The notes beneath the pieces were generated by a model that was given only the letters and a program-made list of their open reading frames with translations, searched no databases and had not been told where the DNA came from. Below, piece by piece: positions 21,423-32,400 of a stretch of DNA of 64,000 bases (within the stretch, counting starts at the first letter, position 1; every line of letters begins with the position of its first letter). The position numbers were made by a program, and so were the translations under genes. Location: positions 4,469,001 to 4,533,000 of the forward strand of contig OY997596.1 in NCBI GenBank assembly GCA_963921825.1, given 5' to 3'. The stretch comes from Erodium maritimum. Taxonomy: Eukaryota; Streptophyta; Magnoliopsida; Geraniales; Geraniaceae.

Positions 21423-24087
21423 TGTCACGCCCCAAATCCGGTTTTGACCGGACTCGAGACATGAACCAAAATAATAGATAATTAAGGCGAAAATTAAAGT
21501 GATAAAGCTTCAAATAATAAAACTGCACTTTCATAAATTCAAATAAAAGAGTCAACATCTCTTAAATAAAACGTAAAAACAGGTCTTAGTTCAAATCACG
21601 GTACGTCACTAGACCTACTAGACAAGACCCTCGCCAGCTCCCAAGCTCAGCTATGTCCTGCTAGCGCAAAACTGATCAACACCTGATACACAACAAGGTA
21701 AGAGGGTGAGCTTTCGCCCAGTAGAGAAAGTAGTTAAGGTAATGAACATCGGCTCACCACCACGAGTAACCGTCCAATTAGGGCATACTAGTACAACATA
21801 ACTAATTGCCAATCCGAGGTTCATAGCCAAACTTACAACACACTCAACGACCGCTTTCACACAATAAGACATTAACTAAACAGTACACACATCACACACA
21901 AAAGCAACCAGCACACGTCCCGTACCACAATTCCCGAACTCTATCATATCATATCGGAAAGTCATCTTATCATCTCGTAACGCCCCTCGGTGCAGAGGAG
22001 ACACATGCGTCGGGGCTACCGGAAACGTTCCCGAGGAACGCATCTCATCGGAAGTCCCGGAAATGTCCCTAAAGGACCATAGATCATTGGGGCAGGAACA
22101 CGACACCTAGTGTCAAACACGACTCGTAGGCCCAATACGACCCGTGGGCCCAATACAACCCATTCCATTTATATCGTCCCGAAACACGAAGCCTCGGTCC
22201 CGACATCTTCCCGTCACGTAGAATCGGGGTAACATCCCAGACCGGAAATCCCTCAGTCGGACGTCTTCCTGTCACGTAGAATCAGGGCCTCACGCATACT
22301 GGACCGGCACATACCTCGGTCGTACACCTTCCCGTCATGGAGATTCGGGTATCTACCACGCCATCCTTGGCCTCAATGACATGCACCGGGACTGTCCCTC
22401 GGTGTAGGCATCACACAGGTTATTCCTTCTCTTATAACACACATCAAGTATAACACGCAACACAGAGTCATAGTTGACCTCGGGATACCAACCCGGCCAA
22501 CTTACCACAACACAACACATCGGTCTATCACTCACCCGATCATATCACAAACAAGGGTTCACATTTCATCAAATCTCGACACACTTGCCCCCACACAGTC
22601 ACAACATGCAACACCGAGTATAATCTTAATTAGACTCTCACACAGCGGTTATAACACGCAACACGCAATCCTAAGGCTCGACATGGCCCATCTACCAGCA
22701 CAACAATTTCCCAAGTATCGAAAGCAGGTAATCTAGTGAATCACATCCTACATGTTACTAAGAATCTTCCGTTTATTTAATAATACAAAGCAGTCGTTCT
22801 TATATGCCAACTAGGACCTTTCTAGTTTATTAATTACCTAGCATGCATACTAGTAACTTTCCTTAATTAAACCGGTATTTGCTACTTTCCCTACCTCAAG
22901 AAGAACCAACAGCTGCGTCTCCTAGCTGCTGACGTCCGGGCCTAACTCTGGTCTTCTCGGGCGAAGTCCAAGTCTGTTTTTAACTGGTAAAAGTCATTAT
23001 CAATCCCGGTAGTCCAAAGGTCCTCTGATTACCAATTCAGTCCTTTAATTCATCCAAAAAGTCCTTTAAGTTATCAGTTAAGTCCGCTGAGTTCTTCATT
23101 TTAAATTAGTCACAATTATTAATTAATTAATTAAATAAAATAATTGCCGACCCGGATCCGACCCGAATCCGTGAACCAAACCCGGATCCGACCCGGTCCA
23201 GAGGCTTGGGCCTGGCCCAATGGCCTCTCTGGCCCAAGGCCCGTCTGGCCCAAGGCCATCCTCGGCCCAAACATCATGGCCCAAATGGCCTGGCCTGACT
23301 TGGTCTGAGCTGGTGACGAGGACGGCGAAGCCAAGGTTGCTCCGGCCGTCGATGGCGGCGTTAGAGAGGCTCGAAGGTAGGAAGAACTCGCTGGGAGGGG
23401 CGTTATGGTCAAGTCACGGCGGTGGCAGGGACGGACGGTGGAAGGAACGCGACCTAACGGCCCTTCCGTCTCAGAGCTGACGAGGCGAGGGTTCGCCGGT
23501 GTCGTTCCGGCTGCTCCCATCCAAATCGAGCCCGGCCGAAGAGATTCCAGGTAAGGCGAGGTCGGGGAAGCAGAGGAAAAGGGGCGAGAGAAGCACAAAC
23601 CGCGCGATTCTCCACCGCCGGTGCGATTTGTGCTCGAGGGAGAAGGACCAGGCTGAGGGAGACTCTCCGACGATGTTTCTATTCTGCGCGGTGTGGCTCA
23701 GTCTGTTTGTGAAGGAAAGGAGAGGGCGACGGCGAGGTCGTGTGAGGGAGGAAGGAAGGATCGAAGGAGAGAAGGTGAGATCTGAGAGAGAGAGAAGGTG
23801 GAGATGCCTCGGGAGTGGTACGGCTGCGCGAAAAAGAAGAGGGAATAGTGATAGGGTTAAGGATGGTTTCGCTCTTCGTGGGCCTGAGTCGTGCACATGG
23901 GCTTGGGCTGCGTTGACTGGACTTGGTCCGGTTGACCGGCCCAAGTCTATTTCCCCTTCTCTCTTTATTTGACTTTTTTTATTTTTATTTTGCACTCGTT
24001 CCAAATTTCCACCCTGTTTTCCAACCACGACGCTTTAAATCGATAAATTTAATACCTTGATTCTTTTAAACCAAGGCGGTCTTTACA
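21423..24087 (-). repeat. Gypsy 5' LTR, full length
   Basis: About 2665 bp, plus-strand ends TGTCACGCCCC...CTTTACA, followed by the TSD agaaa. It contains a tandem block near 22190-22345 in which ttcccgtcacgtagaatc-like units recur about every 70 bp. The 23.2-23.9 kb part is GC-rich with apparent open frames on both strands; these are LTR sequence and not genes. Confidence 0.85.
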
Positions 24088-24092
24088 AGAAA

Positions 24093-24775
24093 GGAGTCAG
24101 TGGTTCGGTGAATGGAGATAGTCGTGGAACTGCTATCGAGAGAAAAAGGGAAAGCAACATCCCTTGTTCAAGTTGATGAAGGGATGGCAGGCCAGTCCGT
24201 TTGGTGCAAGTAAGGGAAAAAGGGACAAGTACTTTGCGAATTTGGCGTGATAGAATAAGAGGTGGAGGGGAGAAGAAGGTAGGTGAAGAGAGAGGAATGG
24301 AGAAGGTTATATTGAGAAAGAAGACAAGTGAGTTTGTTGATTAGTCGACGGTGTCTGGAAGTGATCTTCCTACTACGGACGAGGATACCACAATTGTAAT
24401 AGCGAGAGTTGTGAAGCAACCTTGTCAGACCATATGATAGTTTTGGCTTGGAATTATCGGAGGCTTGGGAACCCTTGGGCACGCCAATTCATCATCGAAT
24501 ATATTACTCAAAAGAAGCTCGACATCATATTCTTAAGTGAAACAAAGGTGGATTCAGGAGTTATTAAAGGTATCAGGAGAAGTATTGATATGGAGGGTGC
24601 CCATGCAGTAGCGAGTAATGGTGCTAGTGGTGGTGTTACTGTGTTGTGGAGGGACAAGGAAATATGAGTGGTTAGCAGGTATGATATGAAATTTATTGAT
24701 TTTTATTATCAACTACGGAAAGGAAATGAAATCAGGGTTATTGGTTTGTACGTGGAACCTCCGAATAACTGAATT
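24093..24775 (+). mobile_element. LINE endonuclease region, 3' part of the split LINE
   Basis: From 24422 an ORF reads MIVLAWNYRRLGNPWARQFI, then QKKLDIIFLSETK, then ASGGVTVLWRDKEI, and after a stop continues in frame with YDMKFIDFYY and IRVIGLYVEPPNN. These are the AWN...LSETK blocks of the APE-type endonuclease that opens plant LINE ORF2. RT is absent: the element stops at about 24775. LINEs normally lose their 5' end, so a lost 3' end points to a later deletion. Confidence 0.85.
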
Positions 24776-25237
24776 TAAATTTAAGAAATAATAAAACAGA
24801 TGAGACACATAGCGGGATCTAATTGGTTTGTCGCAACTCGGGACTCGTGGTTGTAATTGTGAACCGCGACTCGCGGTTCGGGGTTCATGGTTTAGTGAAC
24901 CGCGATACACGATCCGCACACTATGTGTACCTACATCGTCGTGATTCGCGACACAGTTCACTAAACTATAAACCCTAAATATTGAGTGACGTAACAAGTC
25001 GCCTTGATGTGGATGCTCTTAGTATCCGTAGAGTAATCTATCCGACACATTCAAAATTGTAAACAAAGATTTACATGTGTATAGTTAGTCATGAGTCCAA
25101 AATAATCATCAACTATGTTACAAAGCTCAACAACGAGAAGTTCATGACACAAACTGATCAGACAAGTGAAGTCATCTTCATATGCCATTTCTTTCTCCTG
25201 TATAGTCTCCTCGATTCCTCTTTCTGTCTCTAAAGAT
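24776..25237. other. Intergenic, with small palindromes
   Basis: No gene seen. At 24860-24935 near-palindromic gaaccgcgactcgcggttc is followed by related gaaccgcga and cgcgacac motifs. Confidence 0.4.
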
Positions 25238-26025
25238 TCATCCCCGATTTTCTTCATCGACAACTACAGTACCATCACAAGCATGGGAAGAAGGTAGACG
25301 AGCATGATGATTAGGGCTTATAATCACAGAAGTTAAGGAGGACACCACTCGATCAGCTCGGAGCAATGAATTTACAGCCTCCTTCACCTTCCCCCATGAG
25401 GCCAATGAAGTTAATGCTTGCGTTATCACTCGAGCAAGCGCTTTGTCATCCTCCCCGGGCTCGAACTTGCGCATAAGATACTCCTTCACCGAAACACCTT
25501 TGTCCCTGACTCGATCCTCAGCATCACTACCCAAGTTTGGATCCCGGCTAGGGTTTGCTTCTTCGTTGCTCGTGGTTTCGGGTGCCTCAGGAACTTGTTT
25601 AGACTCGTACACTGAAATGGAAGATGAGGATGGTCAGAATATAAAACTATAACTGAGCTTACAATTATCAACTTTATTTTTTAATTGAGCTTGGTTTTTT
25701 AATCAGTAAAACATATTTAAATTAAACCTCTCTTAAAAAGGAAGAATGAGTGTTTAGGGTCTATTAATGTGAATATTGTTTACTTGGGAGTTGGAGGAGC
25801 TCAGGATCGTCCTCATCGTAGAAGTGATAATCGTCAATGTCGTCCAAGCTGACTCCCCAAGAGGGGGTGGTGCTCGGGGCAGGGGTGTACTTCTCCTTGT
25901 TGCTGAGGGTGCGGTGCCATTTGGCGGCCTTCTCCTTGACTCGAGCGAGAAATGAGGGTGATCTCCGGAGATGATGGGTGTGGTTTTCTTCGGGGTCGAA
26001 TTCCCTGCCGATGACCTCCGGTGAG
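25238..26025 (-). CDS. LTI65: LTI65/RD29B-like low-temperature and ABA-induced protein (short form)
   Basis: Family members are hydrophilic proteins induced by cold, drought and ABA; their biochemical role is not settled. Two exons are supported: about 26025-25784 and 25611-25238, with a 172-bp GT-AG intron. The first reads SSPEVIGREFDPEENHTHHL, then SFLARVKEKAAKWHRTLSNK, TPSWGVSLDDID and EDDPELLQLP. Splicing creates PMYESKQVPEAPE, matching the family's P-MYES junction. The last exon has DKGVSVKEYLMRKFEPGEDD and KALARVITQAL, the conserved C-terminal LTI65 block. The long repetitive middle of Arabidopsis LTI65 is absent, so this is a short form. The first exon is uncertain: an AG acceptor at 26026 (ttgcag) or 26093 (ttcag) would need an upstream exon with the ATG. 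ATG 26070 is out of frame. Confidence 0.75.
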
Positions 26026-26092
26026 CTGCAAGAGGAGATTCTTGTTGGTCTGCCCTTTATTGAAGGCCATCTTGAATAGCTACACTCTCCTC

Positions 26093-26765
26093 CTGAAGGT
26101 TGTCAACATTAAGAGTAAATTACAATTTGGATTAATAGTCAAAAACAGCCCTAAAGTATTATCTAAAAACGAAAAATTACTTAAAGTTTTGTATACGTTT
26201 TTAGGCTACACTAAAGTTCTATCTACCAACTTTCATTAATAAAACATATCAGAGAGAAATTGTGTTGAGCGCTCTAAATGAAGGTCTAGTCAGTCTGCAC
26301 ATATTCAATAAATTCGTAAACAATACATAACACATTGTAAAATTGTGTTGGCAATTTATAATGCATTCTTAGTTATGCTGGCAATACTTTAAGATAGCTT
26401 TTCATAATTAACCTTTTGCATTGTGTGGCTTATAAGCATGGACAAAAGTTTAGATAATTTTTCGTTTGTTGACAATATTTTAAGCTACTTTTGACAATTA
26501 AACATTACAATCTTATTTTTTAATGGGTTCCCACATCTTCATACACAAACTTTTATAGGTTTGGACATAGAATAATTTTAAAAGAAACACAATTCCATTG
26601 AAATATTTTATTTTTAAAGAAGACGTGACATGCAACCTATATATTAAGAAAATGTAGAGTAATAGAGAAAAACTAAGATTTTTATTTGACCCCTTATGAA
26701 AACTCTGAGATCTAATACGGAAGATCAACTTAACTAAAAACTTATCGATCAAGATACCTCGGTAG
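26093..26765. other. AT-rich intergenic or intronic sequence
   Basis: AT-rich, with imperfect opposite-strand similarity between about 26110-26160 and 26480-26510 (agtcaaaaacagc versus ctacttttgac) that may mark a small MITE. No gene recognised. It could be the first intron of the LTI65-like gene. Confidence 0.3.
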
Positions 26766-26938
26766 AAATGTTGGACGGTTGTTGCGCCTATGGTGGGGGA
26801 TCTAGGCGTGAAGCTGGCGGAGCGGGGAATGGTAGAAGTTTTCGGCAAGGGAGAGCCTCCACCATATCTAGCGGTGCTCGGCGGAGCATTCGGAGTCTCG
26901 TCTGTGTATCTTCTGGGCATACCATCAAGCGGAGCCAC
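26766..26938 (-). CDS. Candidate N-terminal exon, unidentified
   Basis: An ORF starting at ATG 26938 or 26917 reads MPRRYTDETPNAPPSTARYG, then GGSPLPKTSTIPRSASFTPR and SPTIGATTVQHFYR, followed by a plausible GT donor (G|GTATCTTG). The Ser/Thr/Pro-rich, basic composition with repeated 'PR-S' steps looks coding and codon-clean compared with the AT-rich flanks. It could be the first exon of the LTI65-like gene (its phase would fit the acceptor at 26093) or of a gene otherwise lost. I do not recognise it. Confidence 0.35.
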
Positions 26939-27328
26939 AATACCTTCGGTAGATAGTCATTGTTTTGGAAGATGGTGCACAAATCTTTGTGTGTGTAAGG
27001 TTTGTTTTCTTCGAAAAAAATGGCAAAAACAATTACTGCTCCTTAGGATTTAATCATAGCATTGTTTGCGGAGATTTGTGTGATAAAACAAGTTGTTGCT
27101 ATAGATTTTCTGGACTCGAATATCCCATGTGGCGTGGCTATGAAATGTTTACTAATAATGGAAATGGTGGTAACGTAAAACAAATATATTATCATATAAT
27201 ATATTGGGAATCTTACAGGCTGCCCTTTTTTTTATTATCTTTTTTAACAAATGGTTAGGGTTTCATCTTAGTACGAATATGACTGGAAGCCTCTCTCTAA
27301 GTATTGCTATGAGTTGAGTTTGTTAGAT

Positions 27329-28885
27329 TTTTTTTTTTGATCAGCAAATGTATTATTAAAGGAACATGTTTTCAAACCGAAAACAAGTTCAAGGGTGAAC
27401 CCTCATACAACCAAGAGTATGTCCTCTGGACATCTCGAACCAGAACTAAAACTACAAACCAGAGCCACACAGGGCCACAAACACCACTAAATCAGATGCA
27501 ATCTTTCACGGGTCTAACAAGCATCCTATACCCAGAATAAACAATGAAGAAAACAGAGAAGGTCTCAACTTAACTTGAAAAATCTAACTTGAAGTACAAC
27601 ACCAACCCAACAAGGGGCGACCAAACTAACCATACACTGCTAAAACAACTGCAACTGTGAACCAAACCAGGATGTAAACAAACAACAGAAGCAGTACTAA
27701 GACTAAACCAAGAAGCACAAGAAGGGAAGAACACATAGTCTTAACCCCCAAAGAACTAGTAAACCAATTGAAAACAGATCTTGTACCAAGAATTGCAAAC
27801 CTAAAGCGCAAAGGGAAAATAACCTAACCAGCAAAGGGACCCCCACCTGTCTATGGTCCTCGGGAACCTCTCCACAACCTAACACCAACCAAATACCTAG
27901 CATCTAGGAATACTAGAACAACTAACCCTCACTCTGAAAAACCAATTCATGATCCCCAAACCCCTACCCAGAGATCCTTAACGAGCCGTTAGGCATAGAC
28001 CCAACCATGGCCAACACCAATAGTTGAGCCTCGACCTCAGTACCGAGGAAGAGGGAAAGAGGATAGAGGATAGAGGTAAAGGAGAAATGAAACAATTAGC
28101 CAAAAATGAAAGAGAAAGCAGTAAAATAATAGATCTACAACTCTCAGATCTCTGAAATAGAGATCTCGCCGGTGGCCTACACCTAACCGACGACCACAAG
28201 GGGAGAGGTCATGTCAAGCGAACATGACATCAGATCTAGTACGGGAGGAGTTAGGTTGAAGAAAGAAGGCGAACACACAGTCGCGAAATCCTTACCGAGG
28301 ACCAAGACACAAACACATCGACGGAGGTCGAAAGGTAGCTGCTTCCACCCCGCCCGAGAAGATACCCGAAAGAGCAGAAACCCTTCCGCAACACTGCTTC
28401 TTCGAAACCAAAGCCACAATAGCCTAAAACCCCTCCCCATACCTGGGAGGCCCGGAATCACCTGAGAAACAAAGAAGAAGACAGTGGATCTGGATTAGGG
28501 AACTACGCTGCAGGAGATCTGACCCCGTGCGAAGACCAGAAGCAAATCGGAGGGCAAGCAAAACCAGATCCCGTCATCCATACCCCGGTTGGAGAGGAAA
28601 AAACGTCCCACGTAGATCTGATGGTGTCGCCGCCCTCGATGGTGAAGAGCTCACCGCTACGCCAGAAGAAAACAAACCTCAGAGCCACCAGACAACAGAT
28701 CTGAGGTGTGAGGGGTTGGGACGAGTGAAAGGACGAGGGAGGAAGGGATGGTGAGGATGTGGACGGCCACCGGTGACAGTCGGCAACAAGAGTTGCAGTG
28801 TGTCACCGGCGGCCACACTGAAGAATTCTAGGGTTTGGTAGATTTGTAGAGAGAAGCGAGTGTGTACGATAAATTAGACAGCTAT
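27329..28885 (-). mobile_element. Non-LTR retroposon, family A copy 2
   Basis: The TSD ttgagtttgttagat lies at 27314-27328 and 28886-28900 (15 bp, perfect). A poly(T) run at about 27328-27338 is followed by gatcagcaaatgtatta, the family terminus in reverse. Internal blocks near 27985-28260 (cgttaggcatagaccc, agatctcgccggtggcc, cgaacatgacatcagatct) match copy 1 at 1860-2100. Short ORFs only, no RT. Confidence 0.8.
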
Positions 28886-28900
28886 TTGAGTTTGTTAGAT

Positions 28901-29560
28901 GATTGTTAGTTCATAAGACAAATAGATGTAAATTAATTATCATAATGTAAAGAAATCTGAAATAATCTTAGAGTAGAACAAGAAACTGAAAGAGAGAAAT
29001 GGGAATCAGTTGAGGCTCGTTTTCAATTTCTTTAAGACTTCCAACTTTCCATATGACAGCGGTTTTTTAGGATACAACAATTTTGTTGAACGAACTATAA
29101 CAGGTCTTGAGAAAGTCACCAAGAACGAATAGGAGAGAAAAAAATATGAGAAGAGGAGTGTTTTCTGTATATCAAAAAGACTGGAGAGTTGTTTAAATAG
29201 GCTCTCAAGAATGGGCAAAGACAAAATTCGTGGAGAGAAAAGCTCGTGACTTTCGGTAATGAAGGGTATTATTGTCATATTATTATTTTTAAGTTTTTAA
29301 AATTTAATGGCATGATTTTGAAAATTTGATTGTTAGTGGGGATATTATGAACATTTTATGTGTTTTGGACGGAAAAATAACGGAAAATTAACGTTGGGTA
29401 CTAAACTGAGACAAATGAAACTCAGGGTAACCAGATGGAACAAAAAAGGATTAAGATAGTTTAAACAGAGTGTGAAAATTAGGGTATTGAAATCTAATTA
29501 TCCCTATTTTTTATTCTTTCCCTCAATTTAAATAAGAGTAAGTTAAAAGGGAAGAGTATA
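28901..29560. other. AT-rich intergenic sequence
   Basis: No gene recognised. A 90-codon minus-strand frame (29278-29006) has no family features and is probably chance. Confidence 0.4.
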
Positions 29561-29573
29561 AAGCAACCTTTCT

Positions 29574-31250
29574 AAAAAAATTATTCTACTCGCTCTGTCG
29601 AGACCTCCTACTCGCTATGTCAAGACTAAACCCTAATCTTAAGGAGTTATCCACTACTTTTGAGGTTGTCGGCGGCGGGGGGTCGCTGTCGCAGTGCCTT
29701 GTCCCATCCGTCCCTGTAGCCATGCACGCTTCCTCTAGGTGTGTGCCGGAGGTGTGGCTTCAAAATCCCCGCCGAAGGACGTTGAAGTCGTCCTCCTCTC
29801 GTGCGGTTCCTTCAACCTCTCCCTCCATGATTCCTCGTCGGGCGGGGCGGGCATTAGGCTATCGTTGAGATCGGCCATCTAGGTCGTCGGTTCATCTACG
29901 TCGGGGATTCGCACGGGGGTGTTTTTGAGCTCCACGCCCTGATATCTTCTTTCGGCATCCCCAACCACTGGCCCAAAACCTTGCACTGGGTTCCTCTTCT
30001 CGGCGCCTGACCCATGACCTTGCTCTGGGTCCTTTCTCTCGGCGTCCACACTAGTTGAATCATGACCTCGCTCTGAGGCCGATGTCGTATGGGGGTGATG
30101 GGTTTCTCACTTGGCGGCCTCATCCGAGTCCCCAACCCTGGGGTAAGGCTCAGGGCCTGGGTCTGGAGTGGCCTCGGGTGTCCGGTCAACCGGTTAGGAG
30201 CTGACGGCCTGGGTCTCGACAATTGTCTAGGTTCACCGGCGGTTCTCGTGGTCTCCGGCGGTAAGCTCGCCTCCCAGGACTGGTCGGTGCACCTGGGGAT
30301 CTAGGTTGTTGGGGACGTGGGGGCAGAGGCCGAGCCCGGGGGAATCCATGCAACATCGTGTGAGGGCAGGGCTGCTTACCGAGGCTGGGGACCACTTCCT
30401 GTTTAAAGACTATCTGTTGGCTCGTAAGGGTTTGCTATGGCGGTCTCCGGTAAAGGGTCCTCGACCTTGTCGGGGGTGCCCAAGGGTGGCTCGTGAGTAT
30501 GGTAGGGACCCACTGTCCTTGGATCCATTACCTAAGTCTGGGGGGTATCGTGAGTGGGGTAACGGGGTATCCCTGGATCCGTTACCTAACCTAGGGTCCG
30601 GCCCCGGATGGGGGATACGCCCTCGGGGGATGTTCTCTGCTAATTCGATTGTTGGGACCCCAAGAAAAGGTCTGGGTGGGTTTGGTGGAAGAGGCCGGTA
30701 GTCTTTCGGCACATGGCCTATTGGAATGCCATCATCCTCTGCAGGGGAGGCGGGATGGCGGGAGTCCTGGTGTCAGCAGCACCAGAGTAGAAGGGTGGCC
30801 AGCGAGTCACAGTTCAGGCGAGGGCTGGGATCCAGCCTCGCCATGACCAATGAGTACACTGGCAGGGCTCAGGGACAGGAAGGAGTCCATGAGGATACCC
30901 TGTCAACCCTTTGCAGCTGATGGACATAGGTTCGGTTTTACAACAGAAGCAGAGCATCGCCCTTGGGCGACCAATCGGTATTCACGCCCCACTTTGAGCA
31001 GTGTTTCGTCAGTCGTCTTTACTTTTACCATTCTTAGGATTTCGTTGTTAGTTCAATACTGTTTTAGTTTGGTTTATCATCGTGTTCTAGGTCGTTTGAT
31101 TTGGTTGTAAGGTGTAGGTCGCCTTTATGGCATGTCAACAAAACGTTTTAGACGTTTTCAGTAGATTGGGTTACTATGTCTGTCCTGTCAGGGCTTTCAG
31201 GCATGTACTAACTCTCTTAAAGGAATATATTGCACATTTACTCAAAAAAA
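29574..31250 (+). mobile_element. Non-LTR retroposon, LINE-derived, poly(A)-tailed
   Basis: The TSD aagcaacctttct lies at 29561-29573 and 31251-31263 (13 bp, extendable by flanking A). The element ends ...tttactcaaaaaaaaa. It opens with a short coding-like stretch (MSRLNPNLKELSTTFEVVGG) and continues with broken GC-rich frames up to about 30900 that end with a LINE ORF1-like tail (LGGFGGRGR, GMPSSSAGEAGW), followed by a 3' non-coding region. No endonuclease or RT is present, so it is an internally deleted, non-autonomous LINE. Confidence 0.75.
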
Positions 31251-31504
31251 AAGCAACCTTTCTCACCGTTCCTTCGTTCACCAATAATTAACTAAACGAA
31301 TAAGAGAATAGAAAAATAACAATTAAAATTAGTTAAAGAACTAATAAAAAATGGAAAAAACAATTACCCAAACTTAAAATAAGAATTAATTAACAAAACA
31401 TAAAAAATAATATTAAAATGAATAAATAATTTAAAAGAAAAAAAGAAACAGAAAAAATGAATACGCAAATAGAAAATAGAAAAAAATAAATAAAAAAGAA
31501 GGGA

Positions 31505-31680
31505 AGTGTCATTGGCTGGTCGGTAGCAGATCCGGGTTCTGCACAGAATGCTCGTGGATCTTTGGATCCACATGTGGGGGATCGAATCCCCCGACTCCTC
31601 TCTTCGTGCGACTACAGCATCTCGGTGCTCCAGGTTGCAGGTCCGGCTCCGGGTCTCGCACCCCACTTTTTGTCATGGTT
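31505..31680 (+). repeat. tRNA-like or SINE-like segment
   Basis: At 31576-31592 the sequence ggggg-atcgaat-ccccc has the exact form of a tRNA T-arm (5-bp stem, 7-nt loop) and contains a B-box-like GATCGAATCC. Just upstream, gtggatc-tttg-gatccac forms a perfect 7-bp hairpin, and ggctggtcggtagc at about 31514 resembles an A box. I could not close an acceptor stem, so a tRNA-derived SINE or decayed tRNA-like sequence is more likely than a working tRNA gene. Confidence 0.35.
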
Positions 31681-32400
31681 GTGGTAGCCTTTACTTCTAG
31701 AAACCCTTATGTTTCTCTCTCTCGCACTTTTAAATCTTATGTCCGGAGGTGATCGGTCGTTACCTGCTGTGATGGGTCAATTATTCTTCGTGCTAGCTTC
31801 TCGTGGCGTTATGGACGTGACCAGGAGCGAGTGTACGTTTGACGTCATAGCTGGACAACTGGTCCTTACCGTCGGGGGCGATCAAGAATCGGTATCAGCT
31901 GCTTTTGTTGGCCCACACAATCAGGTGAAGTCTGCTACACAGCCTCGCCATATCTAATGAGGAACCTGTAAGGAAGCGGGACGTCGAAGTGGAGAAGCAT
32001 CATGCCCCCATCACGATTGTTTGCAACTGATCGTCCTTCAGCACCAATTGTTGAGATAACTATTATAATATCGCACCGCTCACAGAAAGCAACAAATTTC
32101 TCTAATAGAATCAAGCGACAATCAAACAATCTGGTATGTATCAGGTCGAGCCATAGTTGGTTACCTAAAGATTTGATTTTTTTAATCTTAACATTGACCA
32201 CAATTATTAATACCGAGTTTGTTTTTGGATTAAATTAATAGAATCAGGATGTTCTGATTTCTTACAATTAATGTCCATACTCATTATTTGCTTCTTTTTT
32301 ATGTGTTTATTTTCTATAAATTAACAAAATCCAGAATTTTTTTAAAATATTATGAATTTATTGAGAACTAATGATGAAGACATGCAAAACAGTCTTTTCA
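31681..32400. other. Unclassified sequence, possible LINE ORF1 remnant
   Basis: A plus-strand frame at 31709-31957 (MFLSLALLNLMSGGDRSLPA...) ends with QPRHI and is followed by broken coding-like sequence to about 32050, reminiscent of the C-terminal tail in the element at 29574-31250. Beyond it the sequence is AT-rich. Weakly supported. Confidence 0.3.

Larger units (their letters stand above)
9707..24092 (-). mobile_element. Ty3-gypsy LTR retrotransposon deletion derivative, hosting a copia element
   Basis: The 5-bp TSD agaaa stands at 9707-9711 and 24088-24092. The right (5') LTR is 21423-24087 (about 2.67 kb, TGTCACG...TTTACA on the plus strand). The left (3') LTR is a partial copy, 9712 to about 10445, that matches 21423 to about 22150. 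On the minus strand the order is 5' LTR, primer binding site, leader, gag, then directly LTR sequence: protease, RT, RNase H and integrase are all absent. The leader is interrupted by the copia element 12640-21100. The element can neither encode its own reverse transcription nor present a full 3' LTR. Confidence 0.85.

Noticed and set aside
23131-24028. Overlapping frames of 150-185 codons on both strands
   Set aside because: They lie in the GC-rich part of the gypsy 5' LTR and show no domain.
25834-26070. 78-codon minus-strand frame MAFNKGQTNK...
   Set aside because: It is out of frame with the conserved LTI65 blocks, which use the next frame and splice correctly to the following exon.
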